A DNA stretch of 64,000 nt from Notospermus geniculatus (lineage: Eukaryota; Nemertea; Pilidiophora; Heteronemertea; Lineidae): contig NMRB01001406.1 in NCBI GenBank assembly GCA_002633025.1, forward strand, positions 106,347 through 170,346, given 5' to 3'. Position numbers and translations under genes: made by a program. Below the pieces are notes generated by a model. The model was not told the DNA's origin. It worked only from the letters and a program-made list of their open reading frames with translations, and did no database searches. Positions 12,675 to 24,332 of the stretch are shown one piece after another. Each line of letters begins with the position of its first letter. Within the stretch, counting starts at the first letter, position 1.

Positions 12675-12680
12675 TTTATT
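12675..12680 (-). terminator. Candidate polyadenylation signal of the SENP gene
   Basis: TTTATT on + is AATAAA on the minus strand. It lies 477 bp beyond the SENP stop codon, with no earlier canonical signal as well placed. Cleavage would fall at about 12650. This is inference from position only. Confidence 0.45.
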
Positions 12681-13156
12681 TTTCTCGTAAACAACATAAA
12701 CTTTCATCACAAACATAAAGCCAATACGTAGCTTTTTCTGACCTAAGAGGCCAGTCTACGCTCCCTTTATGGGAGAATACAAGACACTGAATAGAATACA
12801 AAAATATGAAATAATGTTACTACAGAGTTGTTTCTGAGGCTACGCTAGCACACAGAAAGCCTTCCAAACTATCATGCAGCACCTCAAAAGGGCTACATGT
12901 ATAGGGGGCCTACAATGTTCAGAAGTAGTGTTGGAACACCTTTAGCTGCCACTGACGCCTGAAGCTTCTTCAATGGGTGGCATCATCGACCGCCGAAGTG
13001 CCATCTCCCGGAAGAGGCCACACTGACACTTTCCAAGACGATTGCTGTCAAATGAAATCTTGATGCCTTGAGAACCTCTCACTTCTTGGACCTTGTCATT
13101 GAAGCTCTTTGTTTCTGTATGATCAGAATATCTCCCAACCTGACGCTCTCTTCGCC

Positions 13157-16100
13157 TCATAACAAGGTCTGGTGGACTATCTCCCATGCCATTCTCCGAC
13201 GGAAATATGGCATATCCTCCTGTGGAGAGACAAGAAGGATTGAAAGTGGAACAATGAAACTAGAAGCATTGGCGACAAGCAATCCCTAATCCATATTCTT
13301 AGGATGTCACACACATCAAGAAAGATCAAGAACGCCGATTCACAAATCACCGAAGTGAGCAAAACGAGGAAGGGTAACCAACCTGAGTGAACGTGATTTC
13401 AGCATCTCTTGTGACGTATTCAGCATATTTACAAAGGAACATGCCACAGTCGCTGCCATTCATCTGTTGTGGGATGTTCTGGAACAGAGAGAAAGCACTG
13501 AGATATCTGAGGTGAATACTCAAGGACCCCATTCACATTATCTTCTCTTGGCAGCAGATGTCAATGGTTGATGCTCTGGGCTGTGTCAGCCTCAGTCCGA
13601 AGTTCAGTCACTGCACATATCCTTCCTCGGGCTCCTTTACACTCCAGGTTGCTACTGGGATGTTCACGTACCTTCACATTAGTCAGACTCCAATCTGTCG
13701 TTGGGTATGCCACCTTCTTTTTATCCATACTTTCATCTTCTAGATATTGCCTGTATGGAAGAATGCAAGTGTGTAGAGAACAAATCAAGAATCCAGGAAC
13801 CATAAAGCATTGTCGCAATTCATTTGCGTACAGCACAAGACAATGTCACTTAAATACTACTGTCGATCACCCACTTTTCATCATTACATCATTTCCAGTC
13901 TTTGTCATTCAAAATTACAAAGCAGAAATCCTTTGAAGTTGAGGCTTAGTCAGTACATCCACTAACTAGATTTGGAAGGCGACGTGGATTTTGTGATTAC
14001 CTTTACCTCATTGCTTTCATTCCATTATTATTCTTCCCACCCATTGAATCATAATATCTGATCTCCTTCTTTCTGAAGTCCACCATCTGTAATTGACAAA
14101 AGAACATCAGAATGTAACCTCTTTCAGTGGACACCTCGACCTGGCCACGAAACTCACGACAGCGCTATCTTGGTGTTAGCGCTATCTTCATGTTAGATGA
14201 CGTAAAAGAACAATGGATTTTTACGTCATCTAACATGAAGATAACGCTAACACCAAGATAGCGCTGTCGTGAGTTTCGTGCAACCGGGCCCTGGAGGACG
14301 TCTGAATGTCACTCCAAAATTTCTAACTATTCATTGCGACCCCTTTGATCAGGACACCTCTTAACTAGGACAGCATTAGTCACAATTATTTCAAGTCAAA
14401 TCTGTGGCCCCATGCAAGAACAGGATAACCCACATTTGGTGAAATTGACAAAACTGACCCTGCCACATTTACTATCTGATGGATTTGTGGGTTATCCTAT
14501 TCATGCATGGGGCCACAGAAATGGTTTTATCTCGTCTGTGAACAACTGAGAATTGATGAAACTTCAAAGTGGGTCGTTCATTCACATACCGCTAAGCACC
14601 AATGCATTTGAAGATGTACAGGGATGATAATATAGTCAAACTTGAAGATATCCACTCTTCTCGTCCATCTCTTCAGGCCATTGTGACCTTGCTGCATCAA
14701 TTTGGGGTAAAAGAACGTGTTGAATAAATGAACAGAAGGATAGTTGTCAAGTTTGCCTCGTTCTGCGAGCATATTGAGGTAGAAATTGATGACCTGAAAA
14801 GAAAAGTAATAGGCCCATGAAAAGTGAGAAAATATTGGATATAGATTCTCTCCAGAAACCTTTCTGGGGAACTCAAACGAGCAGCCCATTCAGCACTACA
14901 CTTGGTCCTTTCAGACCTGTTGAGTACAGAGTGACGTGGAGCGATTCAAACAGGAATCGAACCCCTTGCCTCCCAGTCACAAGTCCAACTCTCCAACCAC
15001 TACGCCCCACTGTATTCACAAGATCTAATATCTCATTTTTATCCACAGGAGTTTGTGATAATTCCTTTCAGAATACAAAAGAATGAAGAAACTTGTGGTA
15101 CCTCATCATTGAGCCAGTTAAGACCAGCAAGTGTGATCATGTCGATACGTTTGATGGTTATATTGAATTTGTCAGAGAGGACTTCATTCTCTGGATGCGG
15201 CTGCAGGATGCAATCGATTTCATTTTCCATATCTTGAGTGAGAACTGCAACAAGTAGACAGAGATTGGATTTAGCAGGATGTTTCACTTCTCTACAATGG
15301 ATGAATCTCAAAACAGAAATTCATTGGCAAATATACTTTGTACTGAACTAGCTTGTCTGGTGTGGGGTAAATATTTGAGGCCCAAACCCCAGAATCTTGC
15401 AATGTCCATACCAACTATGAATTTATCACATTACGGCTTGCCAGCGGCTGCTATACTGACAACAGGAGGCCTGACTCAGGAAGTTCACCCATTTCAACCA
15501 CAAACGATATGAAACCTTGCTCGAGGAAGATCTACTTCCACCTTTTACAGACAAATGTGTAATGTTATTAGTAGATGCTGTTAGGTATGAGGAGTAGATT
15601 GAGACTGTGATTTGGTTACAGAGTGATATTAAATATCATTGTAAAGGGTTGCATTTGAATTCAGCAAAGAAATTTAACTCAAGGCATCCTCCCACACCAC
15701 GGGTTTTTACCTCGCTCCTCTTTATCAACTCACACTCAGTGTGCAAGCGTATGAAAAGGCACAAGACGAAAGCCCTGCAGTGGGAGGATGAACTCAAGGA
15801 TGAAAAACAAATTTGAAGTCATACCGGGCAGCTCTTCTTCTTCCTCTTCCTCTTCTTCATCTAAAAACTGAGGCGGGACACGTTCAGCAAGTTGTAACTT
15901 TTTCTGTATGAGTTCATCTAATCTGGTAGTACACTGCTCATTTCGCTGTAAGTGATAGAAAAGAGGCTGATGAAATAAACAATCACTTGTAAATCAATTT
16001 CTCCTAAAACCTCTATGGACCAAGAAGGACCTTACAGGAAAGGTTCTGGCTCGTATCACAAAACAAACTCAATTTTTGATCGTTTTGGAAGCTACCTCAG

Positions 16101-19100
16101 CCATTGTACACCCGATCCTTTGGTTTTTGAATACAGTCAGTATTTGACTATGGAGTGCCAATTTCATTGTTTTAGCACACTTCACTTGCCAACCAAACCG
16201 CTCACTGGCAGGCAGATATACATGCACGTGTACATTTTCGTGTTGCTTGGCAGTACATTTAGTAACACTTGACTTACCCTTTCAGCGTAATACTTGACTT
16301 CAAGCTCACGTTCATGAGCTTGGTTCTCCCTATCAGACTTCTTATTTTCAAATTCAGCACGGCTGAAATCAGAAATATTGCAGTGTTCACTCTAGAGAAG
16401 TGAAATTCTATCTTGTCTCAGCAGCACTGCATAACCGTGGAACAGAACACTACTGAAGGGAGAACTGAGGTCAATGGAAGAACTGTCAAGGACATGAAGC
16501 CAACTATACATTGTTAATCCGTTCATATCTTGAAAATCGAGATCAAATCTACTTACAAATCCTTCATCCACTCAGGTGATGCAAACTTGCAGGAGTCCAC
16601 CCTCATCTTGAATGATAATGACTGGTTTCTAGAAAAGATAGAGGCTTCCATGTAACATAAAATTGTCTATCTGGGTTTCAGAAACTACGCCGAGGGCCAC
16701 TTAAAGTGCCAATGATGAGCAAAGATGACCAACCACACATTGCTCACAAGGCCAAAGTTTGTCTGTTTTTTTTGTAGCATTTTAACTAACTCAAGGGAGA
16801 ACACCTTCCACCAACGAGGAGACAATGATCCGTTACATCATACAATCTCAGATATAAAAGGAACTTTACTTGAAAACTAACTGTTTTTATGATTCTTACC
16901 GAGGCACCTCTCTGGATTTGTTGACGTCATCTTTGTTTGTCTCTGTTGATTTCTTTGCACCTGAAAGTGAAAATCTGCATAACCAGGACGGGACTTTACA
17001 TCAGGTGAGGTTATTAGTAATGGAGGTGCGATTACTGTTACTGTTGGTACATGCGAGTTGAGGTTAGGAAAGTGGTGAAAGAGGTCACAGTAGTGCCAAA
17101 TGAAATATCATTCACTCATATCATCCCCCCACCAGAGAAGCTAGTACGGAACCAACTTTAACACTGTATAACACAATAATCCAAAGTGTGGTGACGTCAT
17201 CCGTGCATGTGAGTGGAGGGCCCCTTCAGCTGTGTTTTGACCTGAGTGAAGAAACCATGATACAAACTTCTGACTTACTGGTCTCCTTCCTCGCTGTGGG
17301 CTTAATCTCCTCCACGACGCAGACATCGTCGTCGTCAGATGTCAAATCTATGGCCACTTCCTTCACTGGCGCTTCAGGCAGTTTGAAACTAGAGACAGAA
17401 GGCTTCACATCCTGAAGCTTTGTAAGAATATCAGGCTTCTTGAATGTCTCTTCAGAAGGTTGAAGTCTCTCATTTTCAGGTCTTCTCCAGGGGCGACCTT
17501 TAGGTGATATCAGCCTAGGCCTAGTCCTCTCACCAAAAAGCATGGAATGATTCCTGCAGAACAATATTTGACACCGTACATAACTCTCAGATATCCAAAT
17601 TGAAAATGAAGCAAAAACTGCAATGCTGATTTTCAGGGTTCCCACCCTTTTCATCCCAAAAAATTCCCTACCTTTTCCCTACCAATTTCTGCGGGCTTTT
17701 CCCCCAAGATTTAGTGTCTGCACGTTCTAAAACCTGATCGCACATGCTGAAGGTCATTGATGTGGTTACTAACTAGTCGCACGGGAGGATGTTGCCCTCC
17801 ATGTCCATCTGGATTGGCACTCCATAATTTCAGAAAATCGAGCCGACGGCATCAGTTATGTTCATTCTGAATGGTTTAAAATGGCAGGTCACTAAAATTC
17901 CCTACCTTTTCCAGCTTTTGCTGGTGATGAAGTAGTTTTCCCTACTTTTTCCCTACCGGGAAAAGTTTTTACAAATTTCCCTACTTTTTCCAGATTTCCC
18001 TACTGCGTGGGAACCCTGGATTTTAGATCAGATGGAATTGAGTCACAACTTACGTTGAATCTTTGAGTGGCGTGACGTAACTCTGGGAGACAGGTATTGC
18101 CAGCCCTGGTGCCCGACACGTGTGCTCAAGTAGCTCACGATACTTTGCTTTTTCACTCAAATTAAAGGACTGGAGGAGAAACAGTGAAGAATCAGCACTA
18201 GTTATCTGAACAGCAATGAGAAGATATATCACCTCAAAGGCTGCGATGTTACCACTCTCACAACAGCAAAATGGACCTGACAGCCTGTCGTTTTTCCACC
18301 ACGGTGCTTGTGTCTCATCCAACATTGTATTTAACAGCCCCATATTATCTACAAATCATATATGGCAGACAACATTTTAGAAGATTATGTACATTATATG
18401 GACATTTACCGAGGTGCTTTCTAATCCTTGGAATCTGTGTGGGTTATAAACTCGCTTCTTTTCAAAGAATTTGTCATAAACAGATCGACGCGACTTTAAG
18501 TTCTTCCTGAGATTTGTCCTCTCCTGGCTTAGTCGTCTGCAAAAAACAACACAAACATAGAAATTACTGCAATAGACTCTATCACTCCAATAGAGCGCAG
18601 CACCTGACGGGTAGCTAGCTAGGCCTTCAGCGTCACGACGTTCCGTGCTCCATTCTGAACGCCATGACGTCACTCGAAAAACCTCCACTTGTTTCAGTGA
18701 TCATGACGTCGTCTCAAGTCAAGATGTCTTGGAATGAGTACGGGACGTCGTGACGCTGTAGTTACCCGTCAGGTGCTGCGCTCTTTTGGAGTGATATCGT
18801 CTATTGTAACTTTGATGTAGCATCCTTCTTCTATTCGACACAATACCACCACCGACTTGCTGTCAAGGTATGTGGTGTGCTTGTACCCCAGACTTTTGAT
18901 GAAGGCTGTTTGGTCTCTTTAGTCGAACGGACTCAGGGTTTCCGCCAGGATTTTTTTCCAGGGTACAACCTGGGGGGGGGGGGGAGAACAAAAAATTTCA
19001 CTAAAAAAAAATTTTTTTGAAAAAAATTTTTTTTGAAATTTTTTTTCTTCTGTGGCCTCCCGAGTCATTCTTCACACTCCAAAATGTAAAATTAGTCTTC

Positions 19101-21029
19101 CTTCTGCATGAAAGTTGCATTTGAAATGTAACAAATTTAAGAAAGACATTACTGAAGTGATTTTTTCAGGGTGCTATATCGTACCCTCAAATTTCTTTAG
19201 GGTACTATATTTGTACCCAAAGTACCCTCTGGCGGGGACCCTGGGACTACACATCACAGCTATAGCTCACAGGTGAGCTAATAATTTCAGAATTTGGCCA
19301 TTTACTCACCGATTTTTCATTCCACCGCTGAAGAGTCTACTGGCACTGGTATTAGGGTTGTATTGCGTAGTTGTTGTGGGCTTCTTAAACTGAGTAAATG
19401 ACACATCTGAAAATGACGACAATGATTGTAGCTTAACTCCAAGTGTCACTCAGACCATCAGCAAGAATCACACAAAATCACATCTCAAATGATGGGAAGG
19501 ATAATTATTTTGAACTGTAGACATCCCTGAGGGCTTTTGATCAACCGCATTTCAGCGCCATCTATTGTCTAGGCTGCCTATCACCTCACATTGGCTCTCA
19601 GATTTCTTATTTGACAGAATGTTTATCTCTACCTGACTGTCCAGTAGGCCTGATGACGGTAGACGGCGTCTGCGTCTTTGGAGATTCAGGGCGGTCGTAA
19701 GTTTTGGATAGTGGGACATCCCTGACATGAACCGGGGCATACTGATGTAAGAAATCTTCTTCATATTGCTTCTGAAAGTGAAGATATCGGACACTGCCAG
19801 ATACATAGGAGCAAAACAATGAACATAAACCACAACTGCTGAGACTAATCTATAAGCTATATTTTCCCTTCAGCCTAGTCAAGCCTTACATTCACTAATT
19901 ACTTTTCTGTTTAATAGGTTGAGCAACCACCTTTTGGGGCTTGTACTCTTTTCTTTCCTTAATTGCTGTCACGTCCTGTTTGGATGGGATACTTCATGTC
20001 TACATTTGGGTTTCAGCTCAGTCTGTTCTAGAGTTTCGGATTGTAAAGTTCCAGCCTGAAGAAGACCCCGGTTGGGGTCGAAAATTCGCAAACACTCTGG
20101 AAATTGCCTTTTTATTTATCATATATTGTGTGTCAATTTTTGTGCTTTTCATCTCTTTGGCTGAGACTAATCAAGATTTACTTGCCGTGAGATGCCACAT
20201 GAGGGATAAGTATTTACCTTGGCTTGTGTATCTTTTTTTGAAGAGAACATATCTGGTGAAGCTGACAAGTGAACAAAACGATGGTCTTCCTGTTTTTCCG
20301 CTCGCTGTGATGAACTGGGTGACAGGTACTCTATTAGATTCTTAGTTTTCCTCACTATGTGATAAGTGTCTTCAAATCGTCGCCACTTCACACGGACCCA
20401 GGCAGAAATGCTTGAGCCAAGCGAACTGGTAGTTGCCCTTGGTCGCTTTGGAGAGCTAATCGCATCAAGAGGTGGGTCTTCTCTGGAATTGGAAAGAATC
20501 CTGTATTAGGCCTTGAGGCTCAGTTGTATTCCCTCAGGTATGCAGGGTTTTTTCAAAAAAAAACTCCAACACACCGCGCCGAAACCATACCGGTATGGTT
20601 TCATTTCGTTTCCATCCATTTCATTCTGTTCCGTCTTCCGTCCCGTCAAAAATAACTACTAGGCCTAGGCTAGTAGGCCGAGGCCTATTCAGTTCCGGGG
20701 ATAATAATTACCCGCTGATACTGATCTGATAGGCCTACCTAGCCTGGGCCCTAACCGGAGCCTACATCATGTCATGTACACAGGTCTACATAGGATGTTG
20801 GCTATCTACACATGTAATGTAGGCCTGTGTGCTCGATGATGCGTGCACTGCATAATCAGTGCATGCGGGGCGGCGTTTTTGATTTGGTCAATTTGGTGAT
20901 GTGCAGGACAGCAGCCGCGCGCGCCGTCCACCTGCTGAGAGTGGGTGCATGAGTGTCAAAATATGAGAATCACATGATTATTTACCCTGTACGTCTTCGT
21001 TTAAGGTTGACGCGTGAATCGGGGAGCAT
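13157..21029 (-). CDS. SENP1: SENP1/2-type sentrin (SUMO)-specific protease, 17 coding exons, 688 aa
   Basis: Ulp1-family cysteine protease that matures SUMO precursors and removes SUMO from targets, usually nuclear. Exons: 21029-20986, 20482-20218, 19771-19633, 19406-19310, 18536-18410, 18169-18054, 17553-17279, 16960-16900, 16628-16557, 16362-16278, 15945-15825, 15244-15102, 14793-14590, 14086-14007, 13750-13672, 13478-13383, 13219-13157. All phases agree, giving 688 aa (human SENP1 644). The catalytic domain fills the last third: [16 protein letters not shown], substrate-loop [12 protein letters not shown] and KRWTRRVD. The triad is His579 (MHWCLA), Asp596 (RYYDSMGG) and Cys647 (NGSDCGMF), with oxyanion Gln641. 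The end, [13 protein letters not shown], matches SENP1/2 rather than SENP6/7, and no loop insertions occur. N-terminal features are a basic start (NLKRRRT, PKRPR) and a SUMO-interacting motif [17 protein letters not shown] at about 329-345. The choice between SENP1 and SENP2 is uncertain. Confidence 0.93.
14146..14280. mobile_element. 135 bp fold-back MITE in a SENP intron
   Basis: Arms of about 62 bp are almost perfect reverse complements (left begins CACGAAACTCACGACAGCGC, right ends GCGCTGTCGTGAGTTTCGTG). The loop is about 10 bp. The only obvious mismatch is GCGCTATC against GATAACGC. High arm identity suggests recent insertion or activity. Confidence 0.9.
14403..14517. mobile_element. 115 bp fold-back element in the same SENP intron
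   Basis: TGTGGCCCCATGCAAGAACA is mirrored by TATTCATGCATGGGGCCACA, and the arms continue inward through GGATAACCCACA. It lies about 120 bp from another fold-back element in one intron. No coding content. Confidence 0.8.
14850..15015 (-). mobile_element. tRNA-derived SINE, family B
   Basis: The minus strand carries an A-box-like GGCGTAGTGGTTGGAG and a B-box GGTTCGATTCC in tRNA spacing. After these come a body with GGGCTGCTCGTTTGAGTTCC and an end with GAAAGGTTTCTGGAG. The same body recurs at about 41125-41300. It interrupts a SENP intron. Confidence 0.65.
17634..18018. mobile_element. MITE with CAGGGTTCCCA termini, 6 bp flanking repeat
   Basis: Left end CAGGGTTCCCACCC and right end GCGTGGGAACCCTG are inverted repeats. 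GATTTT lies directly outside both ends (17628-17633 and 18019-18024). The interior repeats TTCCCTACTTTTTCC words. CAGGG-type ends are hAT-like, but hAT duplications are normally 8 bp, so the superfamily is left open. It fills most of the intron between the sixth and seventh SENP exons. Confidence 0.75.
18575..18801. mobile_element. CRE-rich MITE, TA target site, copy 1
   Basis: TIR GACTCTATCACTCCAATAG with GCGCAGCACCTGACGGGTA is mirrored by TACCCGTCAGGTGCTGCGC and onward. TA borders both ends. The interior has two TGACGTC cores (CATGACGTCACT, CATGACGTCGTC). The same family occurs at 21249-21430. It lies in a SENP intron. Confidence 0.85.
18934..19243. mobile_element. MITE with CAGGGTTTCCGCCAG termini, 5 bp flanking repeat
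   Basis: Left CAGGGTTTCCGCCAG and right CTGGCGGGGACCCTG are inverted repeats with GGACT directly outside both (18929-18933 and 19244-19248). The interior holds poly-G and poly-A tracts and repeated GGGTACTATAT words. The ends resemble those of the element at 17634-18018, suggesting one superfamily. Confidence 0.75.
20053..20100. mobile_element. Fragment of the GACCCCGGTTGGGGTC hairpin family
   Basis: AAGACCCCGGTTGGGGTCG followed by AAAATTCGCAA is the same sequence as one arm of the hairpin at 53452-53647. Only one arm remains here. Confidence 0.6.
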
Positions 21030-21248
21030 TTCTCAGAGAGCTGGCCAAGATATAGGCCCGAAATGAACGTGGAAAAGATGTGTTTACCACTGAATAATGG
21101 TTGCAAAATGCGAATTCATGGTCATAATGGTCGAGAGAACGGAGAATTGTGACGTCACAGAAATCACGTTGCCACATTCTGGCGGAGCGCGAAAATCTGC
21201 ACACTTGACACTAGGTGGCGTTATTTCCTATAATGAAAAATTTGAATA
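21030..21248 (-). promoter_or_regulatory. Probable SENP promoter and 5' UTR
   Basis: This is the sequence directly upstream of the SENP start codon (ATG at 21029-21027). It contains TGTGACGTCACAG (palindromic CRE core TGACGTCA) at about 21150. A MITE that also carries TGACGT cores lies just beyond it. No TATA box is evident and the start site is not placed. Confidence 0.4.
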
Positions 21249-21430
21249 GACTCTATCACTCCAAAAGAGTGCAGCATCATGACATCCCCCCCCCCGTCAT
21301 TTCATGATGTCTTGATGCGAGACAAAAAAAGGTCAAATTTTTTCAAGTCACGTCATGGAGTTCAGAAATGACGTGCGGGACTTCACGACGCTACTACCGC
21401 AAGGTGCTGCACTCTTTTGGAGTGATAGTC
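21249..21430. mobile_element. CRE-rich MITE, TA target site, copy 2, upstream of SENP
   Basis: TIR GACTCTATCACTCCAAAAG, with TA on both sides, is mirrored by CTTTTGGAGTGATAGTC. It is the same family as 18575-18801 and 45 bp shorter. The interior has TCATGATGTC and CATGGAG-type segments and a GTGCGGGACTTCACGACG stretch shared with copy 1. It sits about 220 bp upstream of the SENP start codon. Confidence 0.85.
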
Positions 21431-22301
21431 TAGGCCTAGGGCCTATTGGTTTGCACCACGCCGAGGATGTGCCGCCGACGCATGCAGGTGTGATAGAATC
21501 TAATGCCCCATCTTTCTGATGTCCTCATGCATTGTTTGTGACAGGATTTAAGGTCTTGGTCTCGAGTCCCATTCAATGGTGCCGCTTAATCCGTTCCAAA
21601 TGTATTGTTCGGGGAGAGTTTAATACATTCTATTACACCGGTATATACACAACTAGGCACGCAGTTTGGGAGTGCTTCAAACAATGCATTACCAGTACCG
21701 TAATTTGGGGTCTAAAGTAGGTGGGTTTGGAAAGGAAACTTTCCTCGCTTTCCACTACCGGTACTGGATGAACATGTTCTGTTACAGGAAGAAATTCTGA
21801 GGCAAAAAATAATGAAAACACAACACCATGATATCCTTTCATACATGTAACAAAATTGTTCAATAGAAATATTCAGTACATTTTCAGCAACTACCTTTAC
21901 ATTACACATGTATGTAGGCAACATTTTCAGATCTAAAGTACCGGTATGTGAAACTTATACTCGAAGCGACATCTTTCAGCAACTTGCTTGTTTGATAAGG
22001 CAATGAACCAGAATTTCCCTGTCAACTGGGGTCAAGTCCTGTGTCAGTAGCAAGCAACCAGAGTCATCAGCCTAAGCCTACGGTACCGGTATATCTTTAC
22101 TGCTGGGACAGTGCCTGCCTGAGCCTCTTCACATCACATGCAGACCTCGCACTTCATATGGTAGCACCAATCAAACTTGTCCAATATTATTCACCAAACG
22201 GCTACGGACAACCCTGGATTCTTTCACTCAGCGATACAACACTGGAGCAAGTGATGGAACAAAGCAGTTCTGCAAAGTGTCCATGTCCCGCATAACAGTT
22301 T
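21431..22301. other. SENP-HAGH spacer
   Basis: This is the short spacer between the SENP upstream region and the HAGH stop codon. It probably contains the HAGH 3' UTR. A TTTAAT at about 21619 (ATTAAA on minus) is a possible weak polyadenylation signal. The word ACCGGTA recurs several times. No gene is seen. Confidence 0.45.
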
Positions 22302-24332
22302 CTAGGCTTTGAAATTGTCCTTTTCTTTTCGAAGTGCACCCATCACCTCGATTGGATATGACTTCTTTGTGTGGTCCTTTACGGATTCCTCACTGCAAAG
22401 AAAGACACTTACATATGATTTCATTCAAATACCTGCTACCTCTACTGGGTGTCAGATTAGTCCAAAACTTGGTTGTCTGGAGAGGTATCAAATGGCAGCG
22501 ATGGACACTGAGACAGACTGTAAGTACTCCAAGCCCTCTATCACCAGACAACTCCTGGTCACACCCCAGTGGTGGCCAGACTGAATGTTTGACACCCCTA
22601 GAAGTCATGATACTGTACATGTAAGTCTGAATGTGCCTGCCTAACACTATGGCCCATTAAACCTGCAGAATGAATTCTCAGGACTATAATGTCATACAAG
22701 TCAAATTATTTTCCTGATTATGGTACTGACCCAACTCTCATAAATGGATTAAAGGAGAATTCTTCAGCAATAGTGGAAGGAATGGTTGGTTCGTTTCTTG
22801 ACCTCTTGTCAGTCGCCCACTTAAACCTCTCCTCAATCGTTTTGTTGTTGGGTTCAACATGTCGAGCATATTTCAGGTTGTTCACTGTGTATTCATGACC
22901 ACAGAAGACTTTCTGAAGGAAAAAATAATAAGGACAATCTGAGAGAACGGTACTGGCACCTCATCATCTTGAACTATCGCTACGTTTTCGGCCGACATTC
23001 TGAGTGGAGCATAGTTCAAAGGCCAATTGATCATCAGCCCTGATATTTCAAGATGGCACCTCATCAGACGAGCACATATAACACAACGATCATCATTAAC
23101 TGCACCTATGTTTTCCATCTTCTCCAAGTTTGAAGCTTACTGTATGTTTTGGCAGTTGGCCCAACGTCTCCACCAGAGCCTTATACATCTGGTCAGGCGA
23201 GCCTTCGAAGAATCGCCCACAGCCGGCCTGAAACAATGTGTCTCCTGTAAATACTGCCAAATCATCCCCCTCTCCCTGGACAAAATAACAGATGTGCCCT
23301 GAAGTATGGCAAGGAGTGAACAGACATCGAATGGACAGGCCTCCGACCTGAAATATAAAGAGTATAAACTCAGTCAACCATTTGCATGCTGCTACTTAAG
23401 GCATTCAGATTGATAGAACATGTCTCTTACTGGTACTCTTGTGAGAGTTGCCTTTCAAAACAATCTTTGGGCTGCAAATGCATTCAAAATCTAACCACTA
23501 GGCCTAAGTGTCATCCAACATACCTTTAACTTGTCATCATGGGTTACTTTATGAGTGAGAGCACCGATTCGATCATCCCCACCATAAACGTTCACGCCCT
23601 TGAACAATGGGAGCTTAACAAGCTTCTCATTACCTCCAGCATGATCCCTGGAAATTGGAGGGTTCATTTTGAGGGACTACAGTGGAACCTCTCTTAAGGA
23701 CAAGTTTGGGACTAAGAGATGCTGCGCTTGATACAGATGTCCTGATACAGAGGTCAAAATAACAGAATTGATCAATCTGAGATTGAACATTAGTGTCCAT
23801 TAAACAAAGAGGTGTCCTTTTGGCTGAGGTGTCTGTGGAGGGAGGCTACATAGTTTCAATTTATCCCATTACCCGGTACTGGTAGTAACCCAGGAAACCT
23901 GAACTGGATGCCAAGTAGGCCTACATACATTGAGATAACTGAAAATTACCAATGATGATGAGTGGTCAATACTGTTGTCAACGTCACCCCCTCCTCTTGG
24001 ACAGCTTTCTCTATCTTCTCTGGCTCAACTGGGTCGACAGCAGCGCACTCTTTTGTCTTCTCATCAATGAGGAGGTACATGTAGTTATCTTGAAGCGCTG
24101 GGAGGAGGTGGATCTTCATACTTGCCAGTTTGGTTAGCGATGCAGAAGAATGAGATCGCTTATTATGGGTAACTGAAAGTGAGGACAAAGACCAATGGTA
24201 TAGATCTAGACAAATCCCAAATTCCCAGATCTGCGCACTTCCACCAAAATCACAATGAATCCAGCTGACGTGACGCAATCCATGATTCAGCAATGGTCGA
24301 CTCTGACCCAACATCATCGAAGTCACTGTCAT
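22302..24332 (-). CDS. HAGH: Hydroxyacylglutathione hydrolase (glyoxalase II), 5 coding exons
   Basis: Metallo-beta-lactamase-fold thioesterase that hydrolyses S-lactoylglutathione to lactate and glutathione, the second step of methylglyoxal detoxification. Exons: 24332-23950, 23647-23524, 23347-23141, 22912-22731, 22392-22302 (TAG at 22304-22302), phases consistent, 328 aa from the first ATG. Metal ligands are visible: TTHHHWDH (His125, His127, Asp129, His130 across the first junction), His183 (TPCHTSGH), Asp205 (FTGDTLF) and His244 (FCGHEYT). The C-terminal substrate block is NEPTIPST...FNPFMRV. As in vertebrate HAGH, a second ATG (Met72, 24119; [17 protein letters not shown]) would give a 257 aa cytosolic form; the upstream 71 residues contain Arg/Ser/His and could act as a mitochondrial presequence. 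A TCACTTTCAG acceptor upstream of VTHNKRS means the first exon may really be split, so the extreme N-terminus is uncertain. Confidence 0.93.
23680..23855. mobile_element. pogo-like MITE relic in a HAGH intron
   Basis: It begins TA-CAGTGGAACCTCTCTTAAGG, the pogo/Tigger-type terminal word. It continues with GACAAGTTTGGGACT and GAGGTGTCC words that recur in copies at 31280 and 51207. The right end is decayed. Confidence 0.65.

Noticed and set aside
19941-20345. Plus frame of 134 codons with hydrophobic stretches
   Set aside because: It overlaps a SENP exon on the opposite strand and a hairpin-family transposon fragment. No independent support.
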